Translations under genes and position numbers: made by a program
NCBI GenBank assembly: GCA_035578175.1
Contig: JAQMRL010000011.1
Span: 1,561,501 to 1,625,500, forward strand
Origin: Catonia carolina
Lineage: Eukaryota; Arthropoda; Insecta; Hemiptera; Achilidae
Reading direction: 5' to 3'
Length of the DNA: 64,000 nucleotides
In this document: piece by piece, positions 1 through 10,783 of the stretch
Position numbering within the stretch: position 1 is the first letter of the stretch
Layout of the letters: each line of letters starts with the position of its first letter
The notes under the pieces: generated by a model
What the model was told of the DNA's origin: nothing
Database searches by the model: none
What the model saw: only the letters and a program-made list of their open reading frames with translations

Positions 1-765
1 CTATTTGCTAATTTTCAGAAAATGATCTTTTTTAAGGTCTTTATGACAGATTTTAGAGAATTGTTAAATGTTAACTAAATTATCAGGGTTTCTTTAATGT
101 GTTCAATTTTAAGTTTTTACATAAGGGGAATTGGAATTAGATGTATTACCTTTTTAAGAAAAATTTGTGTGGTTTCATTTTCAGTGGATTTTAAAAACTT
201 AGGGAATTTGTTTAAAACCTGGTTTCGTTTCAATCAATTAGTTGTCCTTGTAAGGAAATAAAAAAAACACATCTACAAAACAAAGAAGTCTTTATTTTTT
301 TAGTTATTATTAATATTTACTGTGATTTTAATCATTTTAACTGCTGTTTAAATAAGCTTATTTTGATTAATTGAAAGCTAGTTTACTTACTTTTCAATCT
401 ATCATACATAAAAATTTCTCAGAAATTTAATTAAAAAAAAATATTGTGTAGAAATTTACCTATGTCATATCGCTTCTTCCTAAAAGATGTTTCTTAGTAA
501 CTAGAACTACCAGGAAACTGTTTTCACTATCTCACACTTTTTGCAACTTATTAATGTAAATTTTTCTATTTTCATTGAACTTCTTTAAACAAAATAACGT
601 TAACAGCCTTCACGAAGAGCCAAATCTCAAAAGCAGGTAGGTAAAAAAAGGAAAGCAAAGAATAAAATAATGTCGAAATTTTGCTGAAACCATTTTTTAA
701 AATTATGTAAGTAACTTTATTTTGTTTAATTTGATATTTTATTTAACATACAAATAGTGTTCAAC
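1..765. other. AT-rich DNA, nothing recognised
   Basis: No coding-like, tRNA-like or repeated segment was recognised on either strand. The sequence is very AT-rich with scattered short A and T runs. Confidence 0.4.
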
Positions 766-885
766 ATAACTGGTTTCGAGTTAATTTCCCAGTCAAGTCT
801 GACATTTTTCCAACAATAATTTTCATCATTACCCTTAACTATTGGGATTAGCCTTAATGTGCATAACAGTTCGATTCAACACAAA
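766..885 (+). repeat. Old SINE fragment (tRNA-derived family F3)
   Basis: A degraded box B-like stretch (GGTTTCGAG...) is followed by CCCAGTCAAGTCTGACATTTTT and later CCTTAATGTGCATAACAGT, written here as two partial matches. The same order of words recurs at 1386-1515 and, inverted, at 17480-17600. This identifies a dispersed family, but the copy is too decayed to give its ends. Confidence 0.45.
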
Positions 886-1385
886 AAAAGATATACCCTA
901 CAATCATTATTATATGTAGGCCTTCACCTTTTAACTCAAAGAATCTTTGATCATTATTGATCAACCTTAGATCATTTCGTTTGTTCCATGAATTGTAAAA
1001 TTATAACCTATAAACAAATAAAATTACCATAGATAAACACCATTTATACATGTAGAATTTTTTGACGAATTTAAAAAAATTATTTTAGTTAGATCTTAGT
1101 TATAATAAATCATAGTTTAGTTGTGTAGGCTTGGAATACTAGCACTACTAACTATCACGCCTTCGCACCAGCAATACTATGAAATAAAAGTTAAAAGAGT
1201 GACGAAATCAATCTGGTAAAAGTTAGGGGAATACCCATAGTAAGAAAATCAGGTATGAGCACGCCTTAACAATTATAGGAATTTTGTTTGTATATTCACA
1301 TATCTAAACAATTTGTCCAAATAGGAAATTTAGGCTATATTAAATATTTAATTTATCTAAAAACAAATTAGTTTTTTTATGTGAC
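886..1385. other. AT-rich DNA, nothing recognised
   Basis: No gene, repeat boundary or structural element could be supported in this stretch. Confidence 0.4.
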
Positions 1386-1515
1386 TAACAGCAAACTGGC
1401 CAATGATGTGGTGGTCAGTAAAACTGGCATTCACATAGAGGTTCCAGGTTCGATACTCGGTCAGGTCTGCCATTTTTTCATCTATCACTTTTCATCGTTT
1501 GGAATAATTGCAAAA
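1386..1515 (+). repeat. tRNA-derived SINE copy (family F3)
   Basis: A tRNA-like head is visible, with a box B-like motif CAGGTTCGATACTCGG near 1445-1460. It is followed by a body containing CATCTATCAC and TTTTCATC. Similar head and body words occur at 766-885, 17480-17600 (inverted) and 39779-39850. No target duplication was found, so the ends are approximate. Confidence 0.55.
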
Positions 1516-1774
1516 CAGCCAGACATGAAACCAAAATATTCTAATAATTATTTCTAACTATAAAACCATTACTTTTACATCTGTCTAAAAATAAATCTTT
1601 CCCATTATTAGAATCAGCCTTTTTGAACACAATAATGCTAATATTACATAGAAGAAGACAATGAATGAAAATTAGTGCATAAAACTTTTTAGTTCTTGGC
1701 CGGTAGTTAGACTGGTGACTATTGGTAATTGCTTCACTTTTCAATACGAGAGTTAATGAAATTTATTAACACCA

Positions 1775-2480
1775 CATTACGTTTACACTTCGTTGGAAAA
1801 CTTGACCACCTGTAATTTATACTGACAATCGCCAAATACCTCAGACAGAAAAAGTTAAGTATTTACACCTTAAACTTGAGAGTAGACTGACATGGAACTT
1901 ACCGCACACGACAAAATCGTATTTCGCTGAATCATAGGTTAAAGACAATGTACTTTCTACTCCACTATAAATCACAGTTACCTATTAAACAAAAACTAAC
2001 TCGTTACAAGTACCTAATTCGTCCAAAATGGATGTATGGAACTTTGATCTATGGTTCGGAAAAAACAAAAGTTTAACAGAATACAAACTTTTCAAAAAAA
2101 AATTTATACGTTTAATCACATGTAGTACCAACTTACTTACGAAACTCTCTCTAACATCGAGAAATCAACACAGAAATTTTACTCAACTATTAACAAATTA
2201 TACACTCGCTTTTAAATTCAAAATTAAATCACACGAATCCAGAGATACAAACATTATCACAACCACACCTACCACAAAAAAAATATGCTAAAAATATTTT
2301 TAAAAATATGCTGAAATAGGAAGCTACCTAAGCTAGCTAAGGTAATATAAAACAGCAACGAGGGTTTGCCAATGGGTAATTTTCTCAATCAAGACGAAAA
2401 CCGAACATTAAACATGTACATCATAAATACTGTTGGTTGTATTAATATACAGTTGTAGTTGATACTAAATAAAGATAAAC
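1775..2480 (+). pseudogene. Jockey-like LINE relic: reverse transcriptase 3' half plus 3' UTR
   Basis: Conceptual translation with several frame changes gives the C-terminal half of a Jockey-type reverse transcriptase. In order it reads a TFTLRWKT-like strand, then IPQTEKVKYL and RLTW (the KYLGLHLDRRLTW motif of the family), then LIRPKWMYG and LIYGS (family KPIWTYGIQIYG), and finally FIRLITCS near 2108. The remaining open stretch, 2028-2291, encodes 87 residues. The 3' UTR carries the stem-loop TTGCC-AATG-GGTAA at 2366-2379 and ends near an AATAAA-like signal at about 2470. The catalytic YADD region is absent, so the copy is 5'-truncated and dead. Related 3' ends lie at 21141-21290 and 49334-49530. 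Confidence 0.7.
2366..2379 (+). other. LINE 3' UTR stem-loop (TTGCC-AATG-GGTAA)
   Basis: Five base pairs, including one G-T wobble, close an AATG loop. The same design with different stem bases occurs in other Jockey-like copies, at 23523-23536 and 34393-34406 (ATACC-AATG-GGTAT) and on the minus strand at 54833-54848. A role in reverse transcriptase recognition is inferred from position only. Confidence 0.55.
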
Positions 2481-3239
2481 AATGTAGTTTAAAGGAATCG
2501 ATAATTTACAAAAATTAATTTCTGGATAAGAAACTTCTGAAATTCAGGCTCGAATACTTTCATATTCCAAAGTAAATAACTACGATATGTTGTGGGTGGA
2601 GCGCATGAGTCCGAATGCCTTCGTTTTGCGCACTATCCAATACAACTTAAGTTTTTCTTTAAGTAGTACATTAATTTGTCAGAAATGTAAAGTTCTCCAA
2701 TAATTAAATTTGCAAGCTGTTCTTTTACGTATATAATTAGCCGTTAGAAATTATCTTTAGCTAATTATATTACTTAGATTATAGATCAGAGTTACTTGAA
2801 AACTTGAAAAGTATTTTTAACAACTTCAATAAATTAAACAAATTACTCGTACTTAACAAGATGCAAAATTATTTATTACTTACTAGTAAGAAATTAGCAC
2901 CTTCTATAGTATGAAGGTACTAATTTTTAATGGAAGTGCAATTTTTATGCGATATTGCATACAATACTTATTTGCAAATAGAAAGTTTCGCTTGATTTAT
3001 GTAGGTTGAATATTGTAGGTTTAAATAAATACTAAGTAATTTTGTTATTGAATAAGATATAAGCTATTTGTTCATAATTTATTTATATACGAGTATAATG
3101 AAACTGGTTTTATTGGAAAATTTTGTATCAGTAACTAGGTTTTATATTTAGTTATCCTTATGTTAGAACATTGCATTTAAACACAGTAATAATTTGATAC
3201 TTTGCAAAGGCTCTCTCTCAAAAAAGCTATATATATATA
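2481..3239. other. AT-rich DNA, nothing recognised
   Basis: No supported feature. A short TA dinucleotide run near 3226-3240 is the only simple repeat seen. Confidence 0.4.
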
Positions 3240-3570
3240 TTTTTTTAAAATTTTAAAGCCACATAGGACTACATAAGTTCATCAAACTAAAAAAAGCTCA
3301 TTTCAATTTTTGCGGATCAATTTTTCAGTTTTTGGAGTCCTTTCCTGATGTTTCCTTCCTTGAACCTTCTCCAGTATTCCTTCAATCCATCCGATCTTCT
3401 CTGCCGTTCCTTGTCAGAATACACAACTTTCTGTCGTTTCGTCAGTTTCTGCTGTTCAAGTCTTGTGGTCTTCAGCCTATGGTAATTTCCGGATTTTGTT
3501 TTGAGGTCCTCAAGTGAGATTTGGAATCCGTTCATGTCCTCCTTAACTTCCCTGATCCAGCTATATTTTA
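3240..3570 (-). pseudogene. C-terminal and 3' UTR fragment of a LINE (RTE/CFDP2-like type)
   Basis: On the minus strand an open frame ends at a TGA at 3317-3319. It reads WIREVKEDM, then a lysine/arginine-rich tail with KRQKVVYSDKERQRRSDG and LKEYWRRFKE. A basic tail following a W-I-x-x-V-x-x-D-M segment is typical of the extreme C terminus of insect endonuclease/reverse-transcriptase LINEs. The segment is clearly richer in G+C than its surroundings. No catalytic domain is present, so this is a 5'-truncated copy. It could instead be an exon, but no convincing splice sites bracket it. Confidence 0.5.
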
Positions 3571-3609
3571 TATTTAAGCTATATTTTATATTATACTAAT
3601 TATTTTTTT

Positions 3610-4004
3610 GCGTAGAACGGGCAGGTGGTGTGTTACATTAAACTGCACTCGATCTGTTGATTCCAGGGCTACAAAAAAATAGTTCTGTTTCTTACCACAT
3701 AGTCAACCAATTATATGATTGAAACAGTTAAGAACAGAAGACGTAGAGGTGTAAAAGGCACAGGTCAGATTTATTTTCTCAGAGTAATGAATTTCACTAT
3801 ACAGCCAGTCCCTGTGGTGAATGAAGTGAAGGAGTCATTGATAGGGTGGAAAGTGGGTGCTTTTCGGAGGGCCTAGCATGCTGAAAAGCATACTTTTTTA
3901 ACTCAGTGAGGAAGGCAATAGTAAACTGAATCACTCCTCGTTTTTACTTAGTAAAACCTGTAGAGGTTCAAACCAGCCTTTCGGCTGTTGACCTTTACAA
4001 TAAC
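3610..4004 (+). repeat. SINE-A copy 1
   Basis: This is a nearly full-length, diverged copy in sense orientation. It has the 5' region (ACGGGCAGGTGG), the middle words GTCCCTGTGGTGAATGAAG, and the 3' hairpin CAGCCTTTCGGCTG followed by TTGACC. The internal sense frame is interrupted by a stop in GGCCTAGCATGC. No target duplication was recognised. Confidence 0.85.
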
Positions 4005-5341
4005 ACTAGTTATTTATAACTGCTTACTATAAAAGTTAGAATTTTTTTATATTTGATATTTTAATAAATTAGATATTTATTAGTTTTGATTAATCATAAG
4101 CAAATGAAACTCGAGGGTACTTTTTTACATATCTATTTTTATTATAACTGTAAAGTTTCCAGTCTGCAGAGTGTGCGATACGTCCGGCATATAAATTTAA
4201 AAATAGCAACCTCTTCGTGGGACACCCGGTATTATAAACTAACATAAAATGATTACATACAACATATTCCTACAAAATTAAAATGGCCGGGAGGAAGTTC
4301 TACTGGGAATTTCCCTTCCCTCAATCTTGCAGTGCCAAAATTTTATTATTTTCTATGAAATTTACTGGTTGTCACATACTTAAAAATAAATGTAATAAGA
4401 TCTTTGGACCTGATACAGGCCTAAACAAACGCTCTGCTCTGATATTGGCTGTATGCGTAATTAAAATTACAGAAAATGGTTAGCACGAGCCATCCGCGAG
4501 TATCGATTTTGATCAGAAATTGTATTTACCAACAAAACAGAATACTGTCTGAGGAAGAACAAAGCAATGAATCACTTAAAGAAGCACCGAAGTATTACTG
4601 TATTGGAAACAAATAAACATCAATATATTATTAGTTAACATGACTCGCTACTGGCACCTAATCGTACAATACAGTCTCATTTTTCAAGCATACGCACGTA
4701 GACAACTATTTTTTACACCATTTCCAGAGTTAATTTGAGTAAACTATCGAGATTGGACTGATTAAGTGACCTTTTTAGAGTGGTTCGAGATAAAGAACAA
4801 TTTACCAGAATTGCAACCAATCTTTATAAATTTATTGTAAGAATATGAATAAAATAACTTGGCTATATATATATATTTTATTTTTTTATATTTGTTTACT
4901 TAGTTCATTAGTTTATCTGGAAATTATAAATGATGCGGGTTTTGAACTAAAATAAAAGTGTTATTAAATAGTTCTATTTTTATGATAGATATACCACTTT
5001 TTACATTAAAGTCTGTAATGATTTTTCTTTCTTTTTAATTTTATTGACACGTTATTAACTTGCTTTAACTGTTAGTAATCGATTATTTTGAAGACAGTAG
5101 ATGTGCAACTCTTTCATTAAATGTTAGATACGAAATAACATTTGAAAAGGTTAAAGTAATTTCATTAAAAGCAAGAAATCAATTAGGTTGTTGTATAATT
5201 GTTTTCACGTTCTATGTATTTGCACGTAGTAAACAATCTTGATGAAAAAGGACAGATTGTAAAATGTACTATATAATCGTATGAACTTTAATTTTTTCCT
5301 TTGAACATTCTGAATGGTTTTCGTAGGTAAATAAGTTTCAG
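4005..5341. other. AT-rich DNA with little structure
   Basis: No gene was supported. A segment reading GTGGGACACCCGGTAT at about 4217-4232 resembles short words frequent in insect repeats, but it has no second copy in this window. A TA run lies at 4863-4875. Confidence 0.35.
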
Positions 5342-5538
5342 AAATGAACGATGGCTGGAGGTTTTAGAGATGAATCGGTTGGTCGTACTGGGTCTTTGTA
5401 TTGTGAACGTGGATATGTATACTGGGAATCCGAGACACTATGGCAGCGAGAAAACTCAGGGAAGGATACTAGAAGGAGAATGTCGATGGGCTATACAGGT
5501 TACGGAAAATGGAGAGCCTATTGGAGACCCAGAAAACG
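5342..5538 (+). CDS. Candidate internal coding exon, unknown gene
   Basis: The segment follows a plausible acceptor (AAGTTTCAG, AG at 5340-5341) and ends at a good donor (AAAACG/GTAAGC, GT from 5539). Between them one frame is open for about 65 codons and reads, in part, VNVDMYTGNPRHYGSEK and WAIQVTENGEPIGDP. Base composition is much closer to balanced than the flanks, as expected of an exon. A second frame is also open over most of the segment, which weakens the case. No protein family was recognised. It could also be a captured piece of an old transposon. Confidence 0.35.
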
Positions 5539-5767
5539 GTAAGCACTTTTTTGAAATCTATCACAATAAGATATCCTGTAACAATTAAATTTGAAATTGT
5601 GTTTTTATGATGCGATTTAATACTACAAAAAGACCAAAGTTGTGATTGGCTCTGAAGGAGCCATAACTTCCGTTTGATAACTTCAGAAATAACATGAAAA
5701 TTAAAAGACCTCGACTAATAGTTAAAACTATAATAGTTTAAATAGTTAAAACTTCTCTGGACAACTT

Positions 5768-6339
<572 letters not shown>

Positions 6340-6592
6340 AACAATAAGCAACCCCATGTCCTAATGAGATGAGGATGATATGACGTGTAAATAAGGTTAT
6401 TCTTGTACAGAATCAGGCTGAACATTCCCGAGAGAGTATCGTAAATTGAACCCTAAACATCAAAGTACACCGGTAACCACTGCCTAGTATTCAAATTCGT
6501 ATAAAAGTAACTACCATTACTAAATTTGAACCACAGAATCTTCTCCGAAAACCAGCTGATTCGTGGCGATGATTTTACCTCTAAACCAATCC
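6340..6592 (-). repeat. tRNA-derived SINE copy (family F2)
   Basis: Read on the minus strand it starts GATTGGTTTAGAGGTAAAAT (box A-like) and has a box B-like GTGGTTCAAATTTAG. It continues with TTTATACGAATTTGAATACT and ends near GGGGTTGCTTATTG. The same order of words is present at 51976-52254 (plus) and 26845-27072 (minus), defining a family of about 250-280 bp. The box A to box B gap is wider than in a normal tRNA. Confidence 0.75.
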
Positions 6593-6783
6593 GGTGGGTT
6601 AAAAAACATTTTAAGAAAGAAATATAGCGTGTCGAAATCAGCTGTTTAGTCTTTTTTCAATGTTTATGTGTTTTATATTAGTTAATTTATTTATTATAAA
6701 AATTATTATCAATTGAAAATTTTATTTATTGATAATTATTTTATTGATAAAGGTGTTCAACAGCTGACTCGAATTAACTAGGT

Positions 6784-6795
6784 ATTATAAAATTT
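6784..6795. repeat. Left target-site duplication of the full-length LINE
   Basis: ATTATAAAATTT, repeated exactly at 10293-10304 on the far side of the LINE. Confidence 0.9.
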
Positions 6796-7396
6796 GGGCT
6801 CTAGGAATCAACCTAGGGGGAGCTATGGCTCTGGGCAATGGAAGTGTTGATGCGCAAGCACCTAACATCGGATGCGTAATCTAAGGACTTCATGCAAGAG
6901 ATTTCCTCTAGCCTCTCACACTTCAACTCCAGCATGTAACCTACAAGAGGTGCCCCCTGTTACGTCGAGCAACCCAGTGAAAGGTCGGGCAACCAATCCA
7001 GGCGGGAAGCTGGGTCGACAAGCAGATCAGTGCTGGGGGCTGTGAGTTTACTCACAGTAGCAGATTCTCTCAACCTGAAGGCTGCCTAACACCAGTAGCG
7101 TCTCAGGAAGTAGCAGGCACGAAGGAAATATGACTGTGAAGAGAGAATCAACGGGTAGACAAGGCTCGTAGCTGTAGTGAAAGCAACTCGTCTAGGGGAG
7201 AAAACCCTACACAAATCCTGTGAGTTCAGACGCAGCAAGGTGGCGGCCCCACCGCTGGACTTAACCTGCGCAGCGTTCGTACCGCGGCCAGGGGATCAAA
7301 TCAACTACTGGCAAACTCACAAACAGCCTCGGAAATAGGACCGGTTTAAAGGATTATAAAACAAATAGGATTGTAAAACAAAAACGATTTGGGATT

Positions 7397-9463
7397 ATGG
7401 ATGTTTTGAATTTAGCTACATGGAATGTTAGAGGATTATCAAATAAGATTTATGAACTGAATGATTGTCTTGCGAAGCAGAAAGTTGACATAGCAGTGAT
7501 TACTGAGACAAAGAGAAAGTTGCAGGGAACAATGGATTTGAATGATTATTGGATGGTCTACAAGGGAGTACCTCAGAATCAACGAGCAAGTGCAGGAGTT
7601 GCAATAATGGTGAATAACAAATGGAAGGATGCCATTCAAGATTACACCTATATAAATGAGAGGACAGTATCTGTTAGACTCAAAATTGAGAGAGGTTATC
7701 TAACGGTAGTCGGAATATATGCTCCAGATGAAGGGAAAAAAGAAGAGACTGAAACCTTCTATGACAATCTCCAGAAAATAGTGCAGAATATATGCAAAAC
7801 AGATCACGTTGCAATTGTTGGAGATTTCAATGCAAGAGTCGGAAACATCCCTATTCCAGGTGTACTAGGTACTTTTGGAAAAGCAGTGATGAACCAGAAT
7901 GGGCAAGAACTAAGACAATTTGTTTCCTTCAATGACCTAAAGATAACGAATACATTTTATAGAAAGAAAGATATCCATAAGTTCACCTGGAGTGCTAGAG
8001 GCTCAAAATCCATCATCGACTACATCATTGTAAATAATAAAATGAAGAGTTTAGTACAAGATGTAAGAGTCTATAGGGGTTGTGATATTTATACCGACCA
8101 CTACCTTCTAATGAGTAAGGTGCTGATCCTAAAGAAATGGAGAACTGTCAGGAGATATAAAAAACAGGGAACCGAAGTCTTCAAGATTTCACTTCTGCAG
8201 GATGACAGCGTACGGGACTTGTACCAGAGAAGGTTGCAGGAGAATCTTTTGTTAGTTCCAACTGCAGATGATGTAGAGACAGAATGGAGAAATATAAAGT
8301 CGTGTATTCAAAAAGCTGCAACTGAAGCACTTGGTAAAAGGTTGAAGAGAAGGAATAATAGACGTCTGAGAATTTGGAACCCACAAATAGAAACTGCCAT
8401 AAAAGAAAAGCAAAAGGCCTATCTTGTATTTTTGCAGAAGAAAACGCAAGAAGCTCGAGAATACTATATGCAAAAAAGGAATATTACAAAGCAAGTTGTG
8501 AGAAAGGCTCAACAGGAGTCCTGGAAAAAGTTTATTAGTGTTATAGAGAGAGATATTCATGGACGACAGCAATGCGCGTATAAAATAATGAGGTCTTTGA
8601 ATAGGAGTGATAAAGACAATGCTGCATTAAGTATGATTTTGGATGATGACTGGATACGGCATTACAAAGATCTCTGGTATTCTGATAATGAAAATGTAAA
8701 TGTGTCTCAAAATCAAATCCGGAACAATTCAGTGGATTTAATAACAATGGCTGAATTACAACAAGCACTAAAGAGCATTAAAAACAGAAAAGCTGCAGGT
8801 TTGGATGGAATTACTGGTGAGCTTTTCAAGTACGGTGGTCTGTTACTAGAATTAAGGTTCTTACACCTGATAAATGAATGCTGGATGGAATGTCAAATTC
8901 CGAAAGAGTGGAGTAAAGCAGAAGTAATCTCTCTCTTCAAAAAAGGCAAACGAAATGACTGCAAAAATTATAGAGGTATCAGTCTTTTGAATGCAGGATA
9001 TAAAATATACTCAAAAATAATCAATTCTAGAGCGAAAAGTATCGCTGAAGCAGTTTTAAATGAGGAGCAGTGTGGGTTCAGAAAAGGTCGTTCATGCACA
9101 GACAACATTTTCTCAGTTAAAAGACTGATAGAGAAAAGAAGAGAGTTCAACCTCGAAACGCATATGGCTTTTATTGATTTTGAAAAAGCTTTTGATAGAG
9201 TGAATAGAAGTCTTATGTGGAGAATTCTGATGGAAAGAGGATATCCTTTGCATCTTGTAAACGCAATACGATCTCTTTATCACAATACTCAAATAATAGT
9301 CAATACAGGTGATAAACGACTAGATGAAATCACGATCAACCAAGGTGTTAGACAAGGGTGTAGTTTATCGCCCACCTTATTTAATATATATGTGGACCAC
9401 ATTTTTCGAAAATGGAAATGTAGAGTAGATTTAGGAATCAATCTTGGTAAAGACGTTTACTAA
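7397..9463 (+). CDS. LINE polyprotein, part 1: endonuclease and reverse transcriptase
   Basis: The 688-codon frame starts at the first ATG after the 5' UTR. Residues 1 to about 235 are the endonuclease that nicks the target. Visible are LATWNVRG, the acid of ITETK, YAPDEG, GDFNARVG, IDYIIVNNK and TDHY near its end. Residues from about 465 form the reverse transcriptase: GLDGITGELF, NYRGISLLN, EEQCGFRKGRSCTDN, and FIDFEKAFDRVN with the first catalytic aspartates, then NQGVRQGCSLSPTLFN. The frame runs out at 9463, just before the FADD motif, because of a one-base shift between about 9430 and 9460. The following segment continues the same protein. This is the largest open frame in the window, so the copy is young. 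Confidence 0.9.
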   Translation: MDVLNLATWNVRGLSNKIYELNDCLAKQKVDIAVITETKRKLQGTMDLNDYWMVYKGVPQNQRASAGVAIMVNNKWKDAIQDYTYINERTVSVRLKIERGYLTVVGIYAPDEGKKEETETFYDNLQKIVQNICKTDHVAIVGDFNARVGNIPIPGVLGTFGKAVMNQNGQELRQFVSFNDLKITNTFYRKKDIHKFTWSARGSKSIIDYIIVNNKMKSLVQDVRVYRGCDIYTDHYLLMSKVLILKKWRTVRRYKKQGTEVFKISLLQDDSVRDLYQRRLQENLLLVPTADDVETEWRNIKSCIQKAATEALGKRLKRRNNRRLRIWNPQIETAIKEKQKAYLVFLQKKTQEAREYYMQKRNITKQVVRKAQQESWKKFISVIERDIHGRQQCAYKIMRSLNRSDKDNAALSMILDDDWIRHYKDLWYSDNENVNVSQNQIRNNSVDLITMAELQQALKSIKNRKAAGLDGITGELFKYGGLLLELRFLHLINECWMECQIPKEWSKAEVISLFKKGKRNDCKNYRGISLLNAGYKIYSKIINSRAKSIAEAVLNEEQCGFRKGRSCTDNIFSVKRLIEKRREFNLETHMAFIDFEKAFDRVNRSLMWRILMERGYPLHLVNAIRSLYHNTQIIVNTGDKRLDEITINQGVRQGCSLSPTLFNIYVDHIFRKWKCRVDLGINLGKDVY

Positions 9464-9840
9464 ATGCACTGTTGTTTGCTGATGATTTGTGTGTGATACA
9501 GGAAAACGAAAATGACCTCCAAAAATCTGTACATATCCTCCACGAAATTTGTAAAGAATATAATCTCAAAATATCAAAGGAGAAAACAAAAATCATGGCT
9601 TTTAAAGGAAAGTACCCAATACGATCTAAAATTGTGATAGACAACAAAGTATTGGAGCAAGTGTCTCAATTCACATATCTGGGCTGTGACATAAGTTACA
9701 AAGATGAAATGGATGTGGAGAAGAAAATAGGAAAGTTCCAAATGATTTGTGGAAGTATCAGTAGGACATTGGGGAAAAAAGCTACCACAAACACAATAAT
9801 CAAATTTTATAAAACAATGGCAGCTCCAATACTATGGTAG
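9464..9840 (+). pseudogene. LINE polyprotein, part 2 (FADD motif and thumb), frameshifted
   Basis: The frame differs by one base from part 1. It contains LLFADDLCVIQENEN, the reverse transcriptase catalytic motif C, then FTYLGCDIS, a conserved strand after the palm. It stops after AAPILW at a TAG (9838-9840). Reading on in the next frame gives YYGSESW, the family's usual continuation, so this stop is a second frameshift and not the natural end. Confidence 0.85.
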
Positions 9841-10123
9841 TGAGTCTTGGGTCACATCAAAAACACTTGAGAGTAAAGTGCAGGCAGCGGAGATGAAATT
9901 TCTTCGCAGAACTAAGGGCTGTGACAGGAGAGATCACATCAGGAATGAGGAAATAAGGAAGGAGCTGAACATCTTCTGCCTGAATGAGAGAGTTGCATCG
10001 TATCGCCAACAGTGGAAAGAACATGTTGAACGAATGTCAGCCGGTAGGCTTCCATTAAAAATTTACAAGTATCAACCGGTAGGCAAAAGAGGTATAGGCA
10101 GGCCACGGAAAAGGTGGCAATGA
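9841..10123 (+). pseudogene. LINE polyprotein, part 3 (C-terminal region), frameshifted
   Basis: It begins YGSESWVTSKTLESKV and continues through KFLRRTKGCDRRDHIRNEEI to GRPRKRWQ and a TGA at 10121-10123. Y-G-S-E-x-W followed by a G-R-P-R-x-R-W tail is the standard C-terminal layout of this LINE type, so the natural end of the protein is here. Because parts 1-3 lie in different frames, the copy would need sequencing errors or recoding to be active. Confidence 0.85.
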
Positions 10124-10292
10124 TTATACCATAAGGAAAAAAAAACAAATGTTATAAGATAGACTTAAATTTATCATTGATAAAATGCGAATTACATATT
10201 TAATATAGATGTTTTCTAAAATTATTAATATAAGCTGAATGTGAGTCGGAACAGGCCATGGCCTAATCCCTGTTTGAAAGAAGAAGAAGAAG

Positions 10293-10304
10293 ATTATAAA
10301 ATTT
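10293..10304. repeat. Right target-site duplication of the full-length LINE
   Basis: ATTATAAAATTT, identical to 6784-6795. Confidence 0.9.
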
Positions 10305-10572
10305 ATTTTCACAAATTATTTTCATTTATTTCTTTTTAATAGATACAAATTTTTCTTATCAATAAGTATTTCAATAACATTATTTTTTCATTTCATAAAA
10401 CTTTACTTTCGATTTACATAGGTTTGAATTTTAACAAATCATATTGAATACCAGTTATCAATTAGGTACACTAATTACATACATGTGTAGTTTACAATTT
10501 ACAAATTTAAATTCTTTTTGAGTTTTTGCAAGAAAACCTTCTTATGTTCTGGTCCAAGCATCACTAAAAACC
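10305..10572. other. AT-rich DNA, nothing recognised
   Basis: No supported feature between the LINE and the next SINE. Confidence 0.4.
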
Positions 10573-10581
10573 TCCAACATT

Positions 10582-10774
10582 GCATTACCCTCCATTTACG
10601 CCAATGCGTAGTTGGTAACGTGCTTGCCTCTCATCATGCGGTCTTGGGTTCGAATCCCATTCAGGCACGGCATATTTTCATACGTTACAAAAAAATCATT
10701 TCATCCTTCACTGTCTGCCTTAGCAGTAATTCCAGAAAAGTCGAACGTTTAACAAAAAAAAAAAAAAAAAAAAA
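10582..10774 (+). mobile_element. Intact tRNA-derived SINE with poly(A) tail
   Basis: The 193-bp element is flanked by identical 9-bp duplications TCCAACATT (10573-10581 and 10775-10783). The tRNA-like head includes a box A-like GTAGTTGGTAACGTG and a perfect box B GGTTCGAATCC. A short body (TCATCCTTCACTGTCTGCC) and about 22 A residues follow. This is the common insect tRNA-SINE design, transcribed by RNA polymerase III and moved by a partner LINE. The perfect tail and duplications mark a recent insertion. Confidence 0.9.
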
Positions 10775-10783
10775 TCCAACATT

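Larger units (their letters stand above)
6796..10292 (+). mobile_element. Near-complete non-LTR retrotransposon (endonuclease/RT LINE)
   Basis: The 3.5-kb element lies between identical 12-bp duplications, which shows target-primed insertion. A G+C-richer 5' UTR of about 600 bp (6796-7396) precedes one long coding region with an apurinic-type endonuclease and a reverse transcriptase. The 3' end is a short (GAA)n run, not poly(A). Before it lies GTGAGTCGGAACAGGC, a word shared with the truncated relative at 44037-44292. Protein style suggests the RTE/CFDP2-like group, but the clade was not tested. Two frameshifts break the coding region. Confidence 0.9.

Noticed and set aside
4210..4235. GTGGGACACCCGGTAT as a transposon terminus
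   Set aside because: No inverted partner or second copy is visible in the window.
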